Of a stretch of DNA of 64,000 bases, positions 17,091 through 26,019 are shown piece by piece. The notes below the pieces were generated by a model. The model was given only the letters and a program-made list of their open reading frames with translations, had not been told where the DNA came from and searched no databases. The translations under genes and the position numbers were made by a program. The DNA is from Firmicutes bacterium HGW-Firmicutes-7 (GTDB lineage Bacteria > Bacillota > Clostridia > Lachnospirales > Vallitaleaceae): NCBI GenBank assembly GCA_002841375.1, contig PGZO01000001.1, forward strand, positions 1 to 64,000, given 5' to 3'. How positions within the stretch are numbered: position 1 is the stretch's first letter; each line of letters opens with the position of its first letter.

Positions 17091-17366
17091 TATAGGATCA
17101 TTCCTTCCGGTATACACAATGACTTGAATTTATGAAAAGGCCACACATCAACGGTTGGTGTTAGCCCGCAGGTTTTGATTGTTTTGAAAGTGCCCTCTAC
17201 TCCATAATATGCAATAAGGGAAAAAATGATCTGGCGTGCACATATTATTTTATATTTGTTGGTACAAGCCAAAATTGCTTATCATATAATAAATATATGA
17301 GTTTATGTAACGCAATTCATATTCTTGGGAAGTGTACAAACCATCTTTTATTAAGAGGTGATTATA

Positions 17367-17717
17367 ATGAGTAAGTGTTGTTCAATAGTAGAAATTAGAG
17401 GTAACTGTCAATGTTATGGTTTTGAAAGTACATCCTTTTCAATCAATAGCACAGTTGCTTCTTCAACGACAGTGATATGGTCAGCCGATGGGATACCAGG
17501 GCTTAATATTGGAACTGTGATCATAAATGCTGTATTAATTGAAGCAAATGTAAATATGAATTTAATTATTAATGGTCAAACTCAGATTGCATTAACACAA
17601 GGTCAAACTTATTCTGAAAGTGTAAAATCGCTTTCATCTGTTGAAATCGAAACCAATGGTGCTGTTGGACTCAATCAAGTTACAGCTTCTATAAGTGTTA
17701 GTAAATATCTATATTAA
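17367..17717 (+). CDS. Small Cys-rich beta protein, Ena/DUF3992-like
   Basis: The 116-residue protein begins MSKCCSIVEIRGNCQCYG and continues as an all-beta sequence (TTVIWSADGIPG, NLIINGQTQIAL, SVEIETNGAVG). An N-terminal Cys-rich connector followed by one jelly-roll domain is the plan of the Ena endospore appendage subunits (DUF3992). I see similar length and layout, not a verified match. Start at 17367 follows gaggtg. The divergent BclA-like gene strengthens a spore-appendage idea, since appendage tips in Bacillus carry BclA-type domains. Confidence 0.45.
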   Translation: MSKCCSIVEIRGNCQCYGFESTSFSINSTVASSTTVIWSADGIPGLNIGTVIINAVLIEANVNMNLIINGQTQIALTQGQTYSESVKSLSSVEIETNGAVGLNQVTASISVSKYLY

Positions 17718-17778
17718 CAGAACTATTGTAGATGGTTTCAAAAGACATATTAAAGATTGTAGTATAGGAGATAGACAT

Positions 17779-19131
17779 ATGTATGATATTATTATAGTCG
17801 GTGCAGGTATGAGCGGCATTTTTCTTGCGTATACACTGTTGCAGACCAATACAAAATTGAAAATACTAATGATAGAAAAGGGCAGAAAACTTATAGATAG
17901 GACATGCCCAATTGAAATCGGATTAAGTGACAAATGTGTCGATTGTAATATATGCAATAGGCTTCAGGGTTTTGGCGGTATGGGCAGGTCTGAGGGAAAG
18001 TTTAATTATACCAATGATTTTGGAGGACACTTAGATGAAAAAATAGGTGTGGACAAGGTATTGAATTTAATGGAATATGTGGATAAAACCTTATGCTCCT
18101 ATGGTGCAGATAAAATTAAATTATATAGTACAGAAAATGAAGCGCTTAGTAAAAGGGCAAAAGAAAATAATTGTAGAATATTAACGACTAAAGTAAGACA
18201 TCTAGGAACGAATTTGTCCTATGAAATATTAAATAAAATGTATGCATATTTTGAGACTAAGGTTGATATAAAATTTGAAACAAATATAATTTCCATAAAC
18301 AAAAATAATGATATATTTAACTTGAAAAGTAATGAGAATGTATTTAAATCTAAGACAGTTGTACTAGCTACAGGTATCAGTGGAGGAGCAAAGTTTCTAA
18401 AGTACTGCAAATCTTTTAATATTGTGCCTTATAGAAGTAGGGTGGATTTAGGAATAAGGGTTGAAATGAAGGGAGATCAGCTAAAATCTATTTTGCAAGA
18501 TTATTTGGAAACGAAGATTTGCTACGAAGATAACGAACTTACTGCTACAACTTATTGTATGAATGCTAAAGGAAAAGTAGTTAAAAAGTATCAAGAAGGA
18601 CTTGTTATGGCAGATGGACAAAATTATCTTGAAACAGATCATCCTAGTTGTAATTTGAATTTCTCAATTTTCGCACCTAAATACTTTCCGTCATCTAATG
18701 AAGCAAAGAATTATGCTAGAAGTATAATTAAATCTATTAATAAAGAGACGGGAAGAATAGTAATTCAAAGACTTGAAGATTTAATAAAAAACAGACCAAC
18801 TACAATGGAACAACTTGTTAAAAATAGTATTCAAGCTACGATTGATAGTGATGGCGGTAACTTATACGAGGAAATTCCACTTGTTTACATAAACGCGCTG
18901 TTAAGAATTTTTGCATCAATTGAAAAGCTAATAGGGACAGAAATTGATAAAGACACTTTATTGTATGGAATAGATGCAAAATTTTATGAACCTGAGATCA
19001 ATACTAGTATACACTTTGAGACTAAGGAAAAAGGACTGTATGTTTTAGGAGATTGCTCTGGGACAACTTATTCACTATCCCAAGCGGCTGCGAGCGGAGT
19101 GTATCTAGGCAGACACCTTTTAGAAAAATAA
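17779..19131 (+). CDS. FAD-dependent dehydrogenase (COG2509-like)
   Basis: The 450-residue protein begins YDIIIVGAGMSGIFLAY, a Rossmann FAD-binding motif, and ends with LGDCSGTTYSLSQAAASG, the second FAD motif of this family. Near the N terminus CPIEIGLSDKCVDCNICN has closely spaced cysteines followed by LQGFGGMGRSEGK. The start at 17779 follows aggag. Related proteins are annotated as FAD-dependent dehydrogenases of unknown substrate. The gene follows the Ena-like gene by 61 bases. Confidence 0.8.
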   Translation: MYDIIIVGAGMSGIFLAYTLLQTNTKLKILMIEKGRKLIDRTCPIEIGLSDKCVDCNICNRLQGFGGMGRSEGKFNYTNDFGGHLDEKIGVDKVLNLMEYVDKTLCSYGADKIKLYSTENEALSKRAKENNCRILTTKVRHLGTNLSYEILNKMYAYFETKVDIKFETNIISINKNNDIFNLKSNENVFKSKTVVLATGISGGAKFLKYCKSFNIVPYRSRVDLGIRVEMKGDQLKSILQDYLETKICYEDNELTATTYCMNAKGKVVKKYQEGLVMADGQNYLETDHPSCNLNFSIFAPKYFPSSNEAKNYARSIIKSINKETGRIVIQRLEDLIKNRPTTMEQLVKNSIQATIDSDGGNLYEEIPLVYINALLRIFASIEKLIGTEIDKDTLLYGIDAKFYEPEINTSIHFETKEKGLYVLGDCSGTTYSLSQAAASGVYLGRHLLEK

Positions 19132-19169
19132 GTTGATTAAGTTTAAAAATAGCAAATTAATCTTCATAA

Positions 19170-20093
19170 CTATAAGATGAGTTTTAGTAACACAGTAATA
19201 GTAATTAAAGATAGTAATGTAGTTATAGATACAACAACAGCTGCATATTCTTTTTCTTTATCAAAGCTTTCTGCTAGTATTGCAGTCATTGCGGAGGCGG
19301 GCATAGCAGACATAATAATTACTGTATTTATAACTTTAGATGGTCCCGCTATGGATAATGAGATTACGTACATAATAGCAGGTATAATTATTAATTTAGC
19401 AGTTGAGCCATAATATATTGTCCAATCTTTTAAATATTGTTTTGCTTTAATATTCGAAAGTATAACACCAATAATAATCATTGATAATGGGGCTGTTATA
19501 TTACCAATAGATTTTATACTAGATAAAAGGGCACCTGATATTTCAATATTAAATATCATAATTATAATACCTATGCAAACAGCTATAATAGATGGATTTA
19601 GAAGGATTTTTTTGAGTTCTGCCAGGAGTTCTTTTTTTTCTAATTTCCCTTTAAACAAAATAAGTCCATAGGTCCATAATAATATAACGAAAAACATATT
19701 AAATATTGACCCATATATAACACCCTCTGCACCATATATGGAATTGAGTATTGGGAATCCAATATACCCTGTATTAGTAAACACATTAGCAAAATGCAAT
19801 ATTGTTTTCTTGTTATTTTTTATTGGTAATAGTAGCAAATATGAAACAGTTATCATGACGATATAAGCCACAATGCTATAATTAAACATTCTTACGACAT
19901 TAGATTTAATGGTATGATCATATGTATAAATAAAAGAGGAAAGAATCATAAAAGGCAATGCTATTTGTATAAGAATATCGATTAATCCTTTATTGATCTT
20001 TACAGTAATGATTTTTTTCTTGCTACCATAAACGCCAACTAATATCATAATAAATAGAGAAATAACACTTTCTATAATAACGGAGAATTCCAA
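19170..20093 (-). CDS. AEC family membrane transporter
   Basis: The 307-residue protein has about ten hydrophobic segments and the auxin-efflux-carrier (PF03547) pattern: an N-terminal KGLIDILIQIALPFMI block, NTGYIGFPIL around residue 111, and a C-terminal MPASAMTAILAESF near residue 264. It likely exports or imports a carboxylate or similar small organic anion. Start is TTG with aaggggt 8 bases upstream. Convergent with the flavoprotein gene. Confidence 0.88.
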   Translation of the reverse strand: MEFSVIIESVISLFIMILVGVYGSKKKIITVKINKGLIDILIQIALPFMILSSFIYTYDHTIKSNVVRMFNYSIVAYIVMITVSYLLLLPIKNNKKTILHFANVFTNTGYIGFPILNSIYGAEGVIYGSIFNMFFVILLWTYGLILFKGKLEKKELLAELKKILLNPSIIAVCIGIIIMIFNIEISGALLSSIKSIGNITAPLSMIIIGVILSNIKAKQYLKDWTIYYGSTAKLIIIPAIMYVISLSIAGPSKVINTVIIMSAMPASAMTAILAESFDKEKEYAAVVVSITTLLSLITITVLLKLIL

Positions 20094-20246
20094 TAGATTA
20101 CCCCTTCTTATTTAGTGATAATTATTCTATTCAGTATAAATTTTTATGTTACAAAATAATTGTGTATATCTAAACTATTAGATATAATAGTAATGATTAA
20201 GTAGGGTTTGATGAAAAAATATAACAATAAAGTGCAGGAGGGAATA

Positions 20247-20678
20247 ATGATGAAAAGAAAGCTGATATTGGGAGCCATTTTTCTAATATTAAGTATTTTA
20301 GTTAGTATTGCAAGTATTAATAAAGCAATGTATTATAGAAAAACCGAGGCTTACTATATAGGTGAAGTCATTAGTGTAACGGAAAGAAACCAGATGACTA
20401 CAATTGAGGTTTCGCCTACTAGCAGTAAGCATAAAGATATTTTTGAAATTAAGAAAAACTATCAACTTGTTTATAATGTTGATAAAATTACGATTTCAGC
20501 CCGAAACGAACCAAGTAATAATGAGCATAAGCAGTTAGAAATGGGTGAGCTTAGAGATATAGTTGAAAACATAAAGATCGGTGAGACGCTTGTATTTAAA
20601 ATTAAGGACATTAGCCAGGATGACGAAATTGAATTAGAAATTAGTGAGATTGTAGTTTACCTTAGTTATGCTAATTAA
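20247..20678 (+). CDS. Hypothetical membrane-anchored protein
   Basis: The 143-residue protein has one N-terminal hydrophobic segment (LILGAIFLILSILVSIAS) followed by a soluble, charged, probably beta-rich part (YIGEVISVTERNQMTTIEV). The start at 20247 follows ggaggg; the frame to 20208 has no ribosome site. No family recognised and the context says little. Confidence 0.6.
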   Translation: MMKRKLILGAIFLILSILVSIASINKAMYYRKTEAYYIGEVISVTERNQMTTIEVSPTSSKHKDIFEIKKNYQLVYNVDKITISARNEPSNNEHKQLEMGELRDIVENIKIGETLVFKIKDISQDDEIELEISEIVVYLSYAN

Positions 20679-20815
20679 AAATAAACTAAGGTAAGCATAT
20701 ATGATCATGTAGCTCAAAAAATTGAAGTTCATGATGAAGAATAATTTTGTCAATAAATAGGTATAGGCGTATCATTGTAGAAAACAGACTGACCGTGTAG
20801 TTAGGGAGGAATCAT

Positions 20816-21103
20816 ATGTCATATTATTTTGTAGCGCAAATAAAATTAGAGGATGAGACAAAATATAAAAAATATTTAGATAAATGTGATGAGGTGTTTG
20901 CAAAATTTAAAGGCAGATATCTTTCTGTAGATAATAATCCAGAGATACTTGAAGGTGATTGGACGTATTCACGATTAGTTCTTATTGAGTTTGAATCGGA
21001 AAAGGACTTAAAAGAATGGTATGATTCAGATTCCTATCAAGAAATTCTGAAATATAGATTAGCCGGTGCGCATTGTGATACAATTATGGTTAAAGGAATA
21101 TAA
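20816..21103 (+). CDS. DUF1330 family protein
   Basis: The 95-residue protein has the dimeric alpha-beta barrel pattern of DUF1330: YFVAQIKLED..KYKKYLDKC at the start and RLVLIEFESEKDLKEWYDSDSYQEILKYR in parts before the end. aggagg stands properly before the ATG. The function of the family is unknown. Confidence 0.82.
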   Translation: MSYYFVAQIKLEDETKYKKYLDKCDEVFAKFKGRYLSVDNNPEILEGDWTYSRLVLIEFESEKDLKEWYDSDSYQEILKYRLAGAHCDTIMVKGI

Positions 21104-21146
21104 GAAAGCATTTGTCTTATGAAAACGACAGAGAAAAACAGTCAAA

Positions 21147-21240
21147 GGGCAGTCAAAGGGGACAGGCACTTTGTTCTTATCTGCAACCTAATTAAGGGTG
21201 TAGAGTCAGGAACAAAGTGCCTGTCCCCTTTGACTTGCCC
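21147..21240. repeat. Long inverted repeat with core GTGCCTGTCCCCTTTG
   Basis: Arms 21151-21176 and 21210-21235 are perfect 26-base complements with a 33-base loop; a further GGGC/GCCC pairing lies outside a one-base bulge. The right arm's core recurs at 22882-22898. It could be a transcription terminator or a REP-like mobile repeat; there is no T-run on either side. Confidence 0.85.
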
Positions 21241-21268
21241 TAATTTAACTTGAAAATTAATTTGCTTA

Positions 21269-21297
21269 TTGACTTAGTAAAAGTTGTATAGTATAGT
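21269..21297 (+). promoter_or_regulatory. Promoter of the amino-acid ABC genes
   Basis: TTGACT (21269-21274) and TATAGT (21292-21297) with 17-base spacer, 60 bases before the substrate-binding protein start. Confidence 0.72.
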
Positions 21298-21356
21298 AGT
21301 AAAATGAGAAACTAATAAAACATATAGGAATACTATTGATTAAAGGAGATCGAAAT

Positions 21357-22157
21357 ATGAAAAGCAAATTATTGTTAATTACAGGTGTTATAACACTTTT
21401 GGCGGTAGTATTTGTTGGGTGTTCAAAAGCACAAGATAAAGAGATAGAATCTACGACCTTACTTGAAGCAATTCAAGAAACAGGTGTTATAAGAATTGGC
21501 ACTGAAGGAACTTACGCGCCATTTACTTTTCATGACGAGGCAGGAGATTTAACTGGATTCGACATTGATATTGCGCTAGAGGTAGCTAATAGATTAGGCG
21601 TTAAAGCCGAATTTATTGAAACAAAATGGGATGGAATGTTTGCTGGTTTAGATGCTAAAAGATTTGATGCTGTTGTTAATGAAGTAACGATTCGTGAAGA
21701 TCGTCTTGAGAAATACGATTTTTCAGATCCTTATATTGTTTCAAAAGCAGTTTTAATTGTAGGTGAAGACAATGATGAGATTGCAAGTTTTGAGGACTTA
21801 GAAGGTAAGAAATCAGGTCAATCCTTAACTAGTAACCTTGGAGATATTGCAATATCATTTGGCGCTGAATTAGTAGCCGTAGACGGGTTCAACCAAGCAA
21901 TAGATTTGTTAACATCTAATAGAATAGATGCTACGATTAATGACAGTTTATCTTTTCTAGATTACAAAAAACAACGTCCAGAGGTGCCAATTAGCGTTGT
22001 AGCTCAAATGGATACTTTAGATAAAAATGGTATTCTTTTTAACAAAGGAAATGAAACATTAGTAGAAGCAGTGAATAAAGCATTAAAAGAAATGCAAGAA
22101 GATGGGACTTATTTAGAAATTAGCCAAAAATGGTTTGGCGATGATGTATCTAAATAA
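21357..22157 (+). CDS. Amino-acid ABC transporter, substrate-binding lipoprotein
   Basis: The 266-residue protein has a lipoprotein signal (LAVVFVGCSKA) and the SBP family 3 pattern: IRIGTEGTYAPFTFHDEAG, GFDIDIALEVANRLG and WDGMFAGLDAKRFDAVVNE. The order of motifs is closest to cystine or polar amino-acid binding proteins. Start at 21357 follows aaaggag. The permease gene follows by 20 bases. No ATPase gene follows. Confidence 0.92.
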   Translation: MKSKLLLITGVITLLAVVFVGCSKAQDKEIESTTLLEAIQETGVIRIGTEGTYAPFTFHDEAGDLTGFDIDIALEVANRLGVKAEFIETKWDGMFAGLDAKRFDAVVNEVTIREDRLEKYDFSDPYIVSKAVLIVGEDNDEIASFEDLEGKKSGQSLTSNLGDIAISFGAELVAVDGFNQAIDLLTSNRIDATINDSLSFLDYKKQRPEVPISVVAQMDTLDKNGILFNKGNETLVEAVNKALKEMQEDGTYLEISQKWFGDDVSK

Positions 22158-22177
22158 TAGTAAAAGGAGGAAATCTG

Positions 22178-22852
22178 GTGCAAGAACGTACGATTAGAAT
22201 CATTGAGATACTTATGGAATCCTTCTTTCCACTTTTAAAAGCAATGCTGCAGTTTACGGTACCATTGACTATTATATCATTTATTCTAGGTATTTTGGTT
22301 GCTTTTGGGGTTGCTATAATAAGGGTATTTCATATTAAACCATTAATTCCAATTGTTAAGTTCTATGTATGGCTGATTAGAGGTACCCCATTGATGGTAC
22401 AGTTGTTTATCTTGTTTTATGGATTACCAAGTGTAGGAGTTACGTTAAACGCCTTTACTTCAGCGATCATTGGGTTTACCTTAAACATAGGTGCATACAA
22501 TTCTGAAACCATTAGGGCGGCTATTGAATCCATCGATAAAGGGCAATGGGAAGCTGCTCATGCCCTTGGATTAACAAGATGGCAAACTTTAATACGTATC
22601 ATTTTTCCACAAGCAATAAAAGTAGCTGTGCCACCGGTTTCTAATTCCTTTATTGGGTTGGTCAAAGATACATCACTTGCAGCTACCTTAACGGTAACGG
22701 AATTGTTTCATAAAGCGCAACAAATAACAGCACGTACTTATGAACCCCTTTGGCTATATTTAGAGGCAGCGTTTTTCTATTTGATTTTATGTTCAGTCTT
22801 AGCATACTATCAAGGTAAATTGGAACAAAAGTATAACAAATATGGAACATGA
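22178..22852 (+). CDS. Amino-acid ABC transporter permease
   Basis: The 224-residue protein has five hydrophobic segments and the EAA loop (EAAHALGLTRWQTLIRIIFPQA in shorter form: EAA then G.T at about residues 128-140) contacting the ATPase. RGTPLMVQLFILFYGLP is typical of HisM/GlnP-type permeases. GTG start after aaaggagg. The expected ATPase gene is missing; the next sequence is a repeat at 22860, so the ATPase must come from elsewhere or was lost. Confidence 0.92.
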   Translation: MQERTIRIIEILMESFFPLLKAMLQFTVPLTIISFILGILVAFGVAIIRVFHIKPLIPIVKFYVWLIRGTPLMVQLFILFYGLPSVGVTLNAFTSAIIGFTLNIGAYNSETIRAAIESIDKGQWEAAHALGLTRWQTLIRIIFPQAIKVAVPPVSNSFIGLVKDTSLAATLTVTELFHKAQQITARTYEPLWLYLEAAFFYLILCSVLAYYQGKLEQKYNKYGT

Positions 22853-22859
22853 ACATTAT

Positions 22860-22900
22860 GGGGACAAGTGCACAAGATAAAGGTGCCTGTCCCCTTTGCA
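22860..22900. repeat. GTGCCTGTCCCC-type inverted repeat
   Basis: ggggacaagtgcac (22860-22873) faces gtgcctgtcccc (22883-22894) as an imperfect hairpin. The right part repeats the core of the 21147 element. It begins 8 bases after the permease stop and may end both converging transcripts. Confidence 0.7.
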
Positions 22901-22907
22901 CTGTCTA

Positions 22908-23750
22908 TTACTTGATAGTAATATCTCCGGAGGAAGCGCGTAATAAAATCATATGAGTGCCGTTACCGCTTGTTCCTTTTACAGAATTGTTTTTTTCGAA
23001 TTGAACATTATCTAAACGATAGTTTAATGAAACATTTCCAGAAGAACATTTCAGATCAAACGATGCGTCGGGCTCAGAATTGTTTAAATCTACTATTAAA
23101 TCTCCACTTGATACTTTATAATCAATGCTTTCAGCTAAATTTTTATAATGAATGTTGACATCACCGGAATCAGAGGTTCCTGTCAATTTACCGTCAAAGT
23201 CTTTTAGTATTAAATCACCTGAACTTGAGTTTATGTCGAGGCTTGCGCATTCAATCGTATATAATTTGAGATCACCGGAAGCGCTTTTGATACTACCTTC
23301 TTCAAATACTAGCTGGTTACCCTTAACATCACCAGAAGATAAATCAAGATTTAATTTGGTAAGGACTAAATCATTTAGTTTCACATCTCCAGATGAACTA
23401 TTAATATCTAAGCTTTCGGCATAGTCTTTAGGGATATAAATAGTTAAAAGTGGCGATGCATATATTGAAATGCCAAAATTAAATATTGTATTTTTCTTGG
23501 CCTTGATATAAACAGTCTTGCCATCTGATACAGATAGTTTTGGGCCTCTCTTATCGGTTTCTAGAACAACTGAAATATCTTCACGTTCTTCTGGAATGAT
23601 TTCGATATCTGCTGATGACGATTCCACCACTATTTTATTCGTATTATTAATCGAAACTGTATCCTTTTCTGTCATACCACTTCCAAAATCAACACATCCT
23701 GTTAGCAAGATGAATGCAAGTAGTGGAACGGCTATTAATATTTTTTTCAT
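22908..23750 (-). CDS. DUF4097 domain lipoprotein
   Basis: The 280-residue protein has a lipobox (AFILLTGCVDFG) and then repeating short strands with SSGD (KLNDL, NSSSGDVKL, DLSSGDVKG, SASGDLKL), the right-handed beta-helix pattern of DUF4097. The start at 23750 follows ggagt at 7 bases; a GTG at 23759 is less likely. It would sit on the outer face of the membrane. Function unknown; related proteins are sometimes linked to anti-sigma or envelope stress modules, of which none is seen here. Confidence 0.85.
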   Translation of the reverse strand: MKKILIAVPLLAFILLTGCVDFGSGMTEKDTVSINNTNKIVVESSSADIEIIPEEREDISVVLETDKRGPKLSVSDGKTVYIKAKKNTIFNFGISIYASPLLTIYIPKDYAESLDINSSSGDVKLNDLVLTKLNLDLSSGDVKGNQLVFEEGSIKSASGDLKLYTIECASLDINSSSGDLILKDFDGKLTGTSDSGDVNIHYKNLAESIDYKVSSGDLIVDLNNSEPDASFDLKCSSGNVSLNYRLDNVQFEKNNSVKGTSGNGTHMILLRASSGDITIK

Positions 23751-23974
23751 ATTATTCACTCCAATCTATTTATTGCTTATTTAATTGATTATATCAAATG
23801 TATATGAAATTTAGATTAGAAATGCTAGAAAAAATCATTAATTTATTCTTAAGATAAATGGTGCGGAGTAGTTTGGATTGCAATACTAGTAAAGATATTG
23901 TACAATTCAAATGACATATACTTGTATTAAATATGTCGAGAAACACAGGCGCTACTATGAAAGGAGATAATACG

Positions 23975-24532
23975 ATGAAATGTGAAGGCAATGCTATATA
24001 TATTAGGTTTTTAGAGGATCAGGATGTTAAAGCGGTAACGGAGTTACAACTGAGGAATCAGACGTTTTTTGATCAATATGTTTCTACAAGAACCAGTGAA
24101 TTTTATACTATTAAGTATCAGGCCCAATTGATTCAGGACAATGTTCTTCAAAGAGAAAGGGACGAGAAGTATACGTTTGGGATCTTTGTAAAAGATACAG
24201 ATATGCTTATTGGTAGCATCACTTTATCTGAGGTGCTACGAGGACCACTTCAAAATTGCTTTATCGGATATTATTTGGATTTAGAACATAATGGAAAAGG
24301 TTTTATGACTGAAGCTGTAGCACTAGTGCTTCGATATGCATTTGACATTTTACATTTACATAGAATAGAAGCTGGTGTTATGCCACATAATAAGGGTTCA
24401 ATACGTGTTTTAGAAAAAGCTGGTTTTCAGAAAGAGGGCATAGCACGTAAAAATGTTAACATTAAAGGGAATTGGGAAGATCATCAAGTTCTTGCGATTA
24501 TTTCTGAAGATCTAGAAGGACGATCTCTGTAA
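23975..24532 (+). CDS. GNAT N-acetyltransferase, RimJ/RimL type
   Basis: The 185-residue protein has the GNAT fold pattern with IGYYLDLEHNGKGFMTEAV (acetyl-CoA binding) and HRIEAGVMPHNKGSIRVLEKAGF, as in RimJ and RimL acetyltransferases that modify ribosomal protein N termini. Its substrate here is unknown. aaggag lies 9 bases before the ATG at 23975. It is transcribed alone. Confidence 0.88.
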   Translation: MKCEGNAIYIRFLEDQDVKAVTELQLRNQTFFDQYVSTRTSEFYTIKYQAQLIQDNVLQRERDEKYTFGIFVKDTDMLIGSITLSEVLRGPLQNCFIGYYLDLEHNGKGFMTEAVALVLRYAFDILHLHRIEAGVMPHNKGSIRVLEKAGFQKEGIARKNVNIKGNWEDHQVLAIISEDLEGRSL

Positions 24533-24654
24533 AATGGGTTCCATAAAATAAACGCAAGGAAAAAGTGTTTAAAATATGGGTGTTTTTTTATGTAATTTCT
24601 TAGTCTTTTATGTTACAATGGATACACAAAATATAACAGACAGGAGTATGTACT

Positions 24655-25950
24655 ATGAAACAAAAAATTAGCTTCGTATTAGCAACTATCCTTATGCTAT
24701 TTTATATAACACCCGTTTCAGCTGAAGAAATATCTCTAACGCTAGAATCGGAAGCAGTTATTTTAATAGAAGAATCAACAGGTAAGGTATTATATGAAAA
24801 GAATGCCGATCAAAGAATGTATCCAGCAAGTACTTCAAAAATATTAACAGCATTAATTGCATTAGAAAATATCAAACCAGATGATGTGATTACTGTAGGT
24901 AATGAGGTGAATTCTGTTCCGCTTGATGCAAGTAAAGCAGGGCATGTAATCGGAGATCAATTAACACTCGAGCAATTATTAACTGCATTAATGTTGCCTT
25001 CAGGAAATGACTCAGCTTATGTTGTTGCATCCCATATTGTAAAACAAACAACTGGAAATTCAAACATAGATGCTATTTCTGCAAATAATCAATTTGCAAC
25101 AATGATGAATGAACGTGCTTCTAAAATAGGTGCGAAAAATACAAACTTTGCTAATCCTAGTGGGTATCATGATGACAATCATTATTCTACAGCAAGAGAT
25201 TTAGCTTTAATTACGAGAGAAGCCTTGAAGAATGAGAAGTTTGTAGAAGTTTTTGGACAATCAGAATATACAATGAATTATGAAGCGACACCTCAAAGAA
25301 ATGTATTATGGAGAAACCGAAATCTTTTAATAGATAAAAGATACAGTGACATATTTTATCAATATGCAACTGGAGGCAAAACCGGAAATACCGATGAAGC
25401 AGGTGAATGCTTAGTTGCAACGGCAACTAAAGATGAGCTTAAGCTTATTACGGTGCTATTAAAAACCCCTAAAGATAAAAGATGGGCAGAAAGCACAGCA
25501 CTTTTTGAATATGCGTTTAATTTTTATTCAATTAACCAGTTTCTTGCTGAGGGTGAACTTGTAGATACGATACCAGTAGATAGACATTCACCTAAGGGTC
25601 CTTCTGGGTTAGAAGTGGTCGCAAAAGATGGCTATTCGGATTTGGTGAAGATTAAAGATTTACCAAGAGTTGAGAAAAACATTGTTTGGAATGAAACGCT
25701 TATTGTAGCGCCAGTTGAAGTTGGTCAGGCTGTTGGAAAAGCTGTTTACACATTAGATGGTACAGTGTTAAATGAGGTTGAATTGGTTGCTAAGCATGCG
25801 ATAGAAAAGCAATCCATAATAGAATTTGTTTTTTCCGTCAACTCCATACCATATTGGGGTGGGACAATTGTGTTAGTAGCAGGAATTTCTTTTGTAATTC
25901 ATTTTATTAATAAAAGAAAAAGAAACAGAGGTTCTAGAATTAAATTCTAA
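24655..25950 (+). CDS. dacA: D-alanyl-D-alanine carboxypeptidase
   Basis: The 431-residue protein is a class C penicillin-binding protein (peptidase S11): signal peptide to about residue 23, catalytic Ser59-x-x-Lys62 in PASTSKIL, SGN in LPSGNDSAY, and KTG in TGGKTGNTDEAG. After the catalytic domain comes a PBP5 C-terminal beta domain and a membrane helix near 405-420 with a basic tail, so it is anchored outside the membrane. It trims the terminal D-Ala of peptidoglycan stem peptides. caggag precedes the start and a terminator follows. Confidence 0.93.
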   Translation: MKQKISFVLATILMLFYITPVSAEEISLTLESEAVILIEESTGKVLYEKNADQRMYPASTSKILTALIALENIKPDDVITVGNEVNSVPLDASKAGHVIGDQLTLEQLLTALMLPSGNDSAYVVASHIVKQTTGNSNIDAISANNQFATMMNERASKIGAKNTNFANPSGYHDDNHYSTARDLALITREALKNEKFVEVFGQSEYTMNYEATPQRNVLWRNRNLLIDKRYSDIFYQYATGGKTGNTDEAGECLVATATKDELKLITVLLKTPKDKRWAESTALFEYAFNFYSINQFLAEGELVDTIPVDRHSPKGPSGLEVVAKDGYSDLVKIKDLPRVEKNIVWNETLIVAPVEVGQAVGKAVYTLDGTVLNEVELVAKHAIEKQSIIEFVFSVNSIPYWGGTIVLVAGISFVIHFINKRKRNRGSRIKF

Positions 25951-25966
25951 TAGCCCTTATAATAAT

Positions 25967-26003
25967 AAAAATAAGCCTAACAATATTTTGTTAGACTTAT
26001 TTT
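25967..26003 (+). terminator. Intrinsic terminator after dacA
   Basis: aataagcctaacaa pairs with ttgttagacttatt, with one mismatch, followed by T residues. On the opposite strand it has an A-run, so it may serve the converging gene at 26020 as well. Confidence 0.85.
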
Positions 26004-26019
26004 TTGCGAACATTTTTAT

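Noticed and set aside
17090-17272. 60-residue minus-strand frame over the BclA-like start region
   Set aside because: No ribosome site, composition unlike a known domain, and it runs across the promoter region between divergent genes; at best a relic.
22970-23784. Plus-strand frames opposite the DUF4097 gene
   Set aside because: They are shadows of the repetitive minus-strand SSGD-coding sequence and have no ribosome sites.
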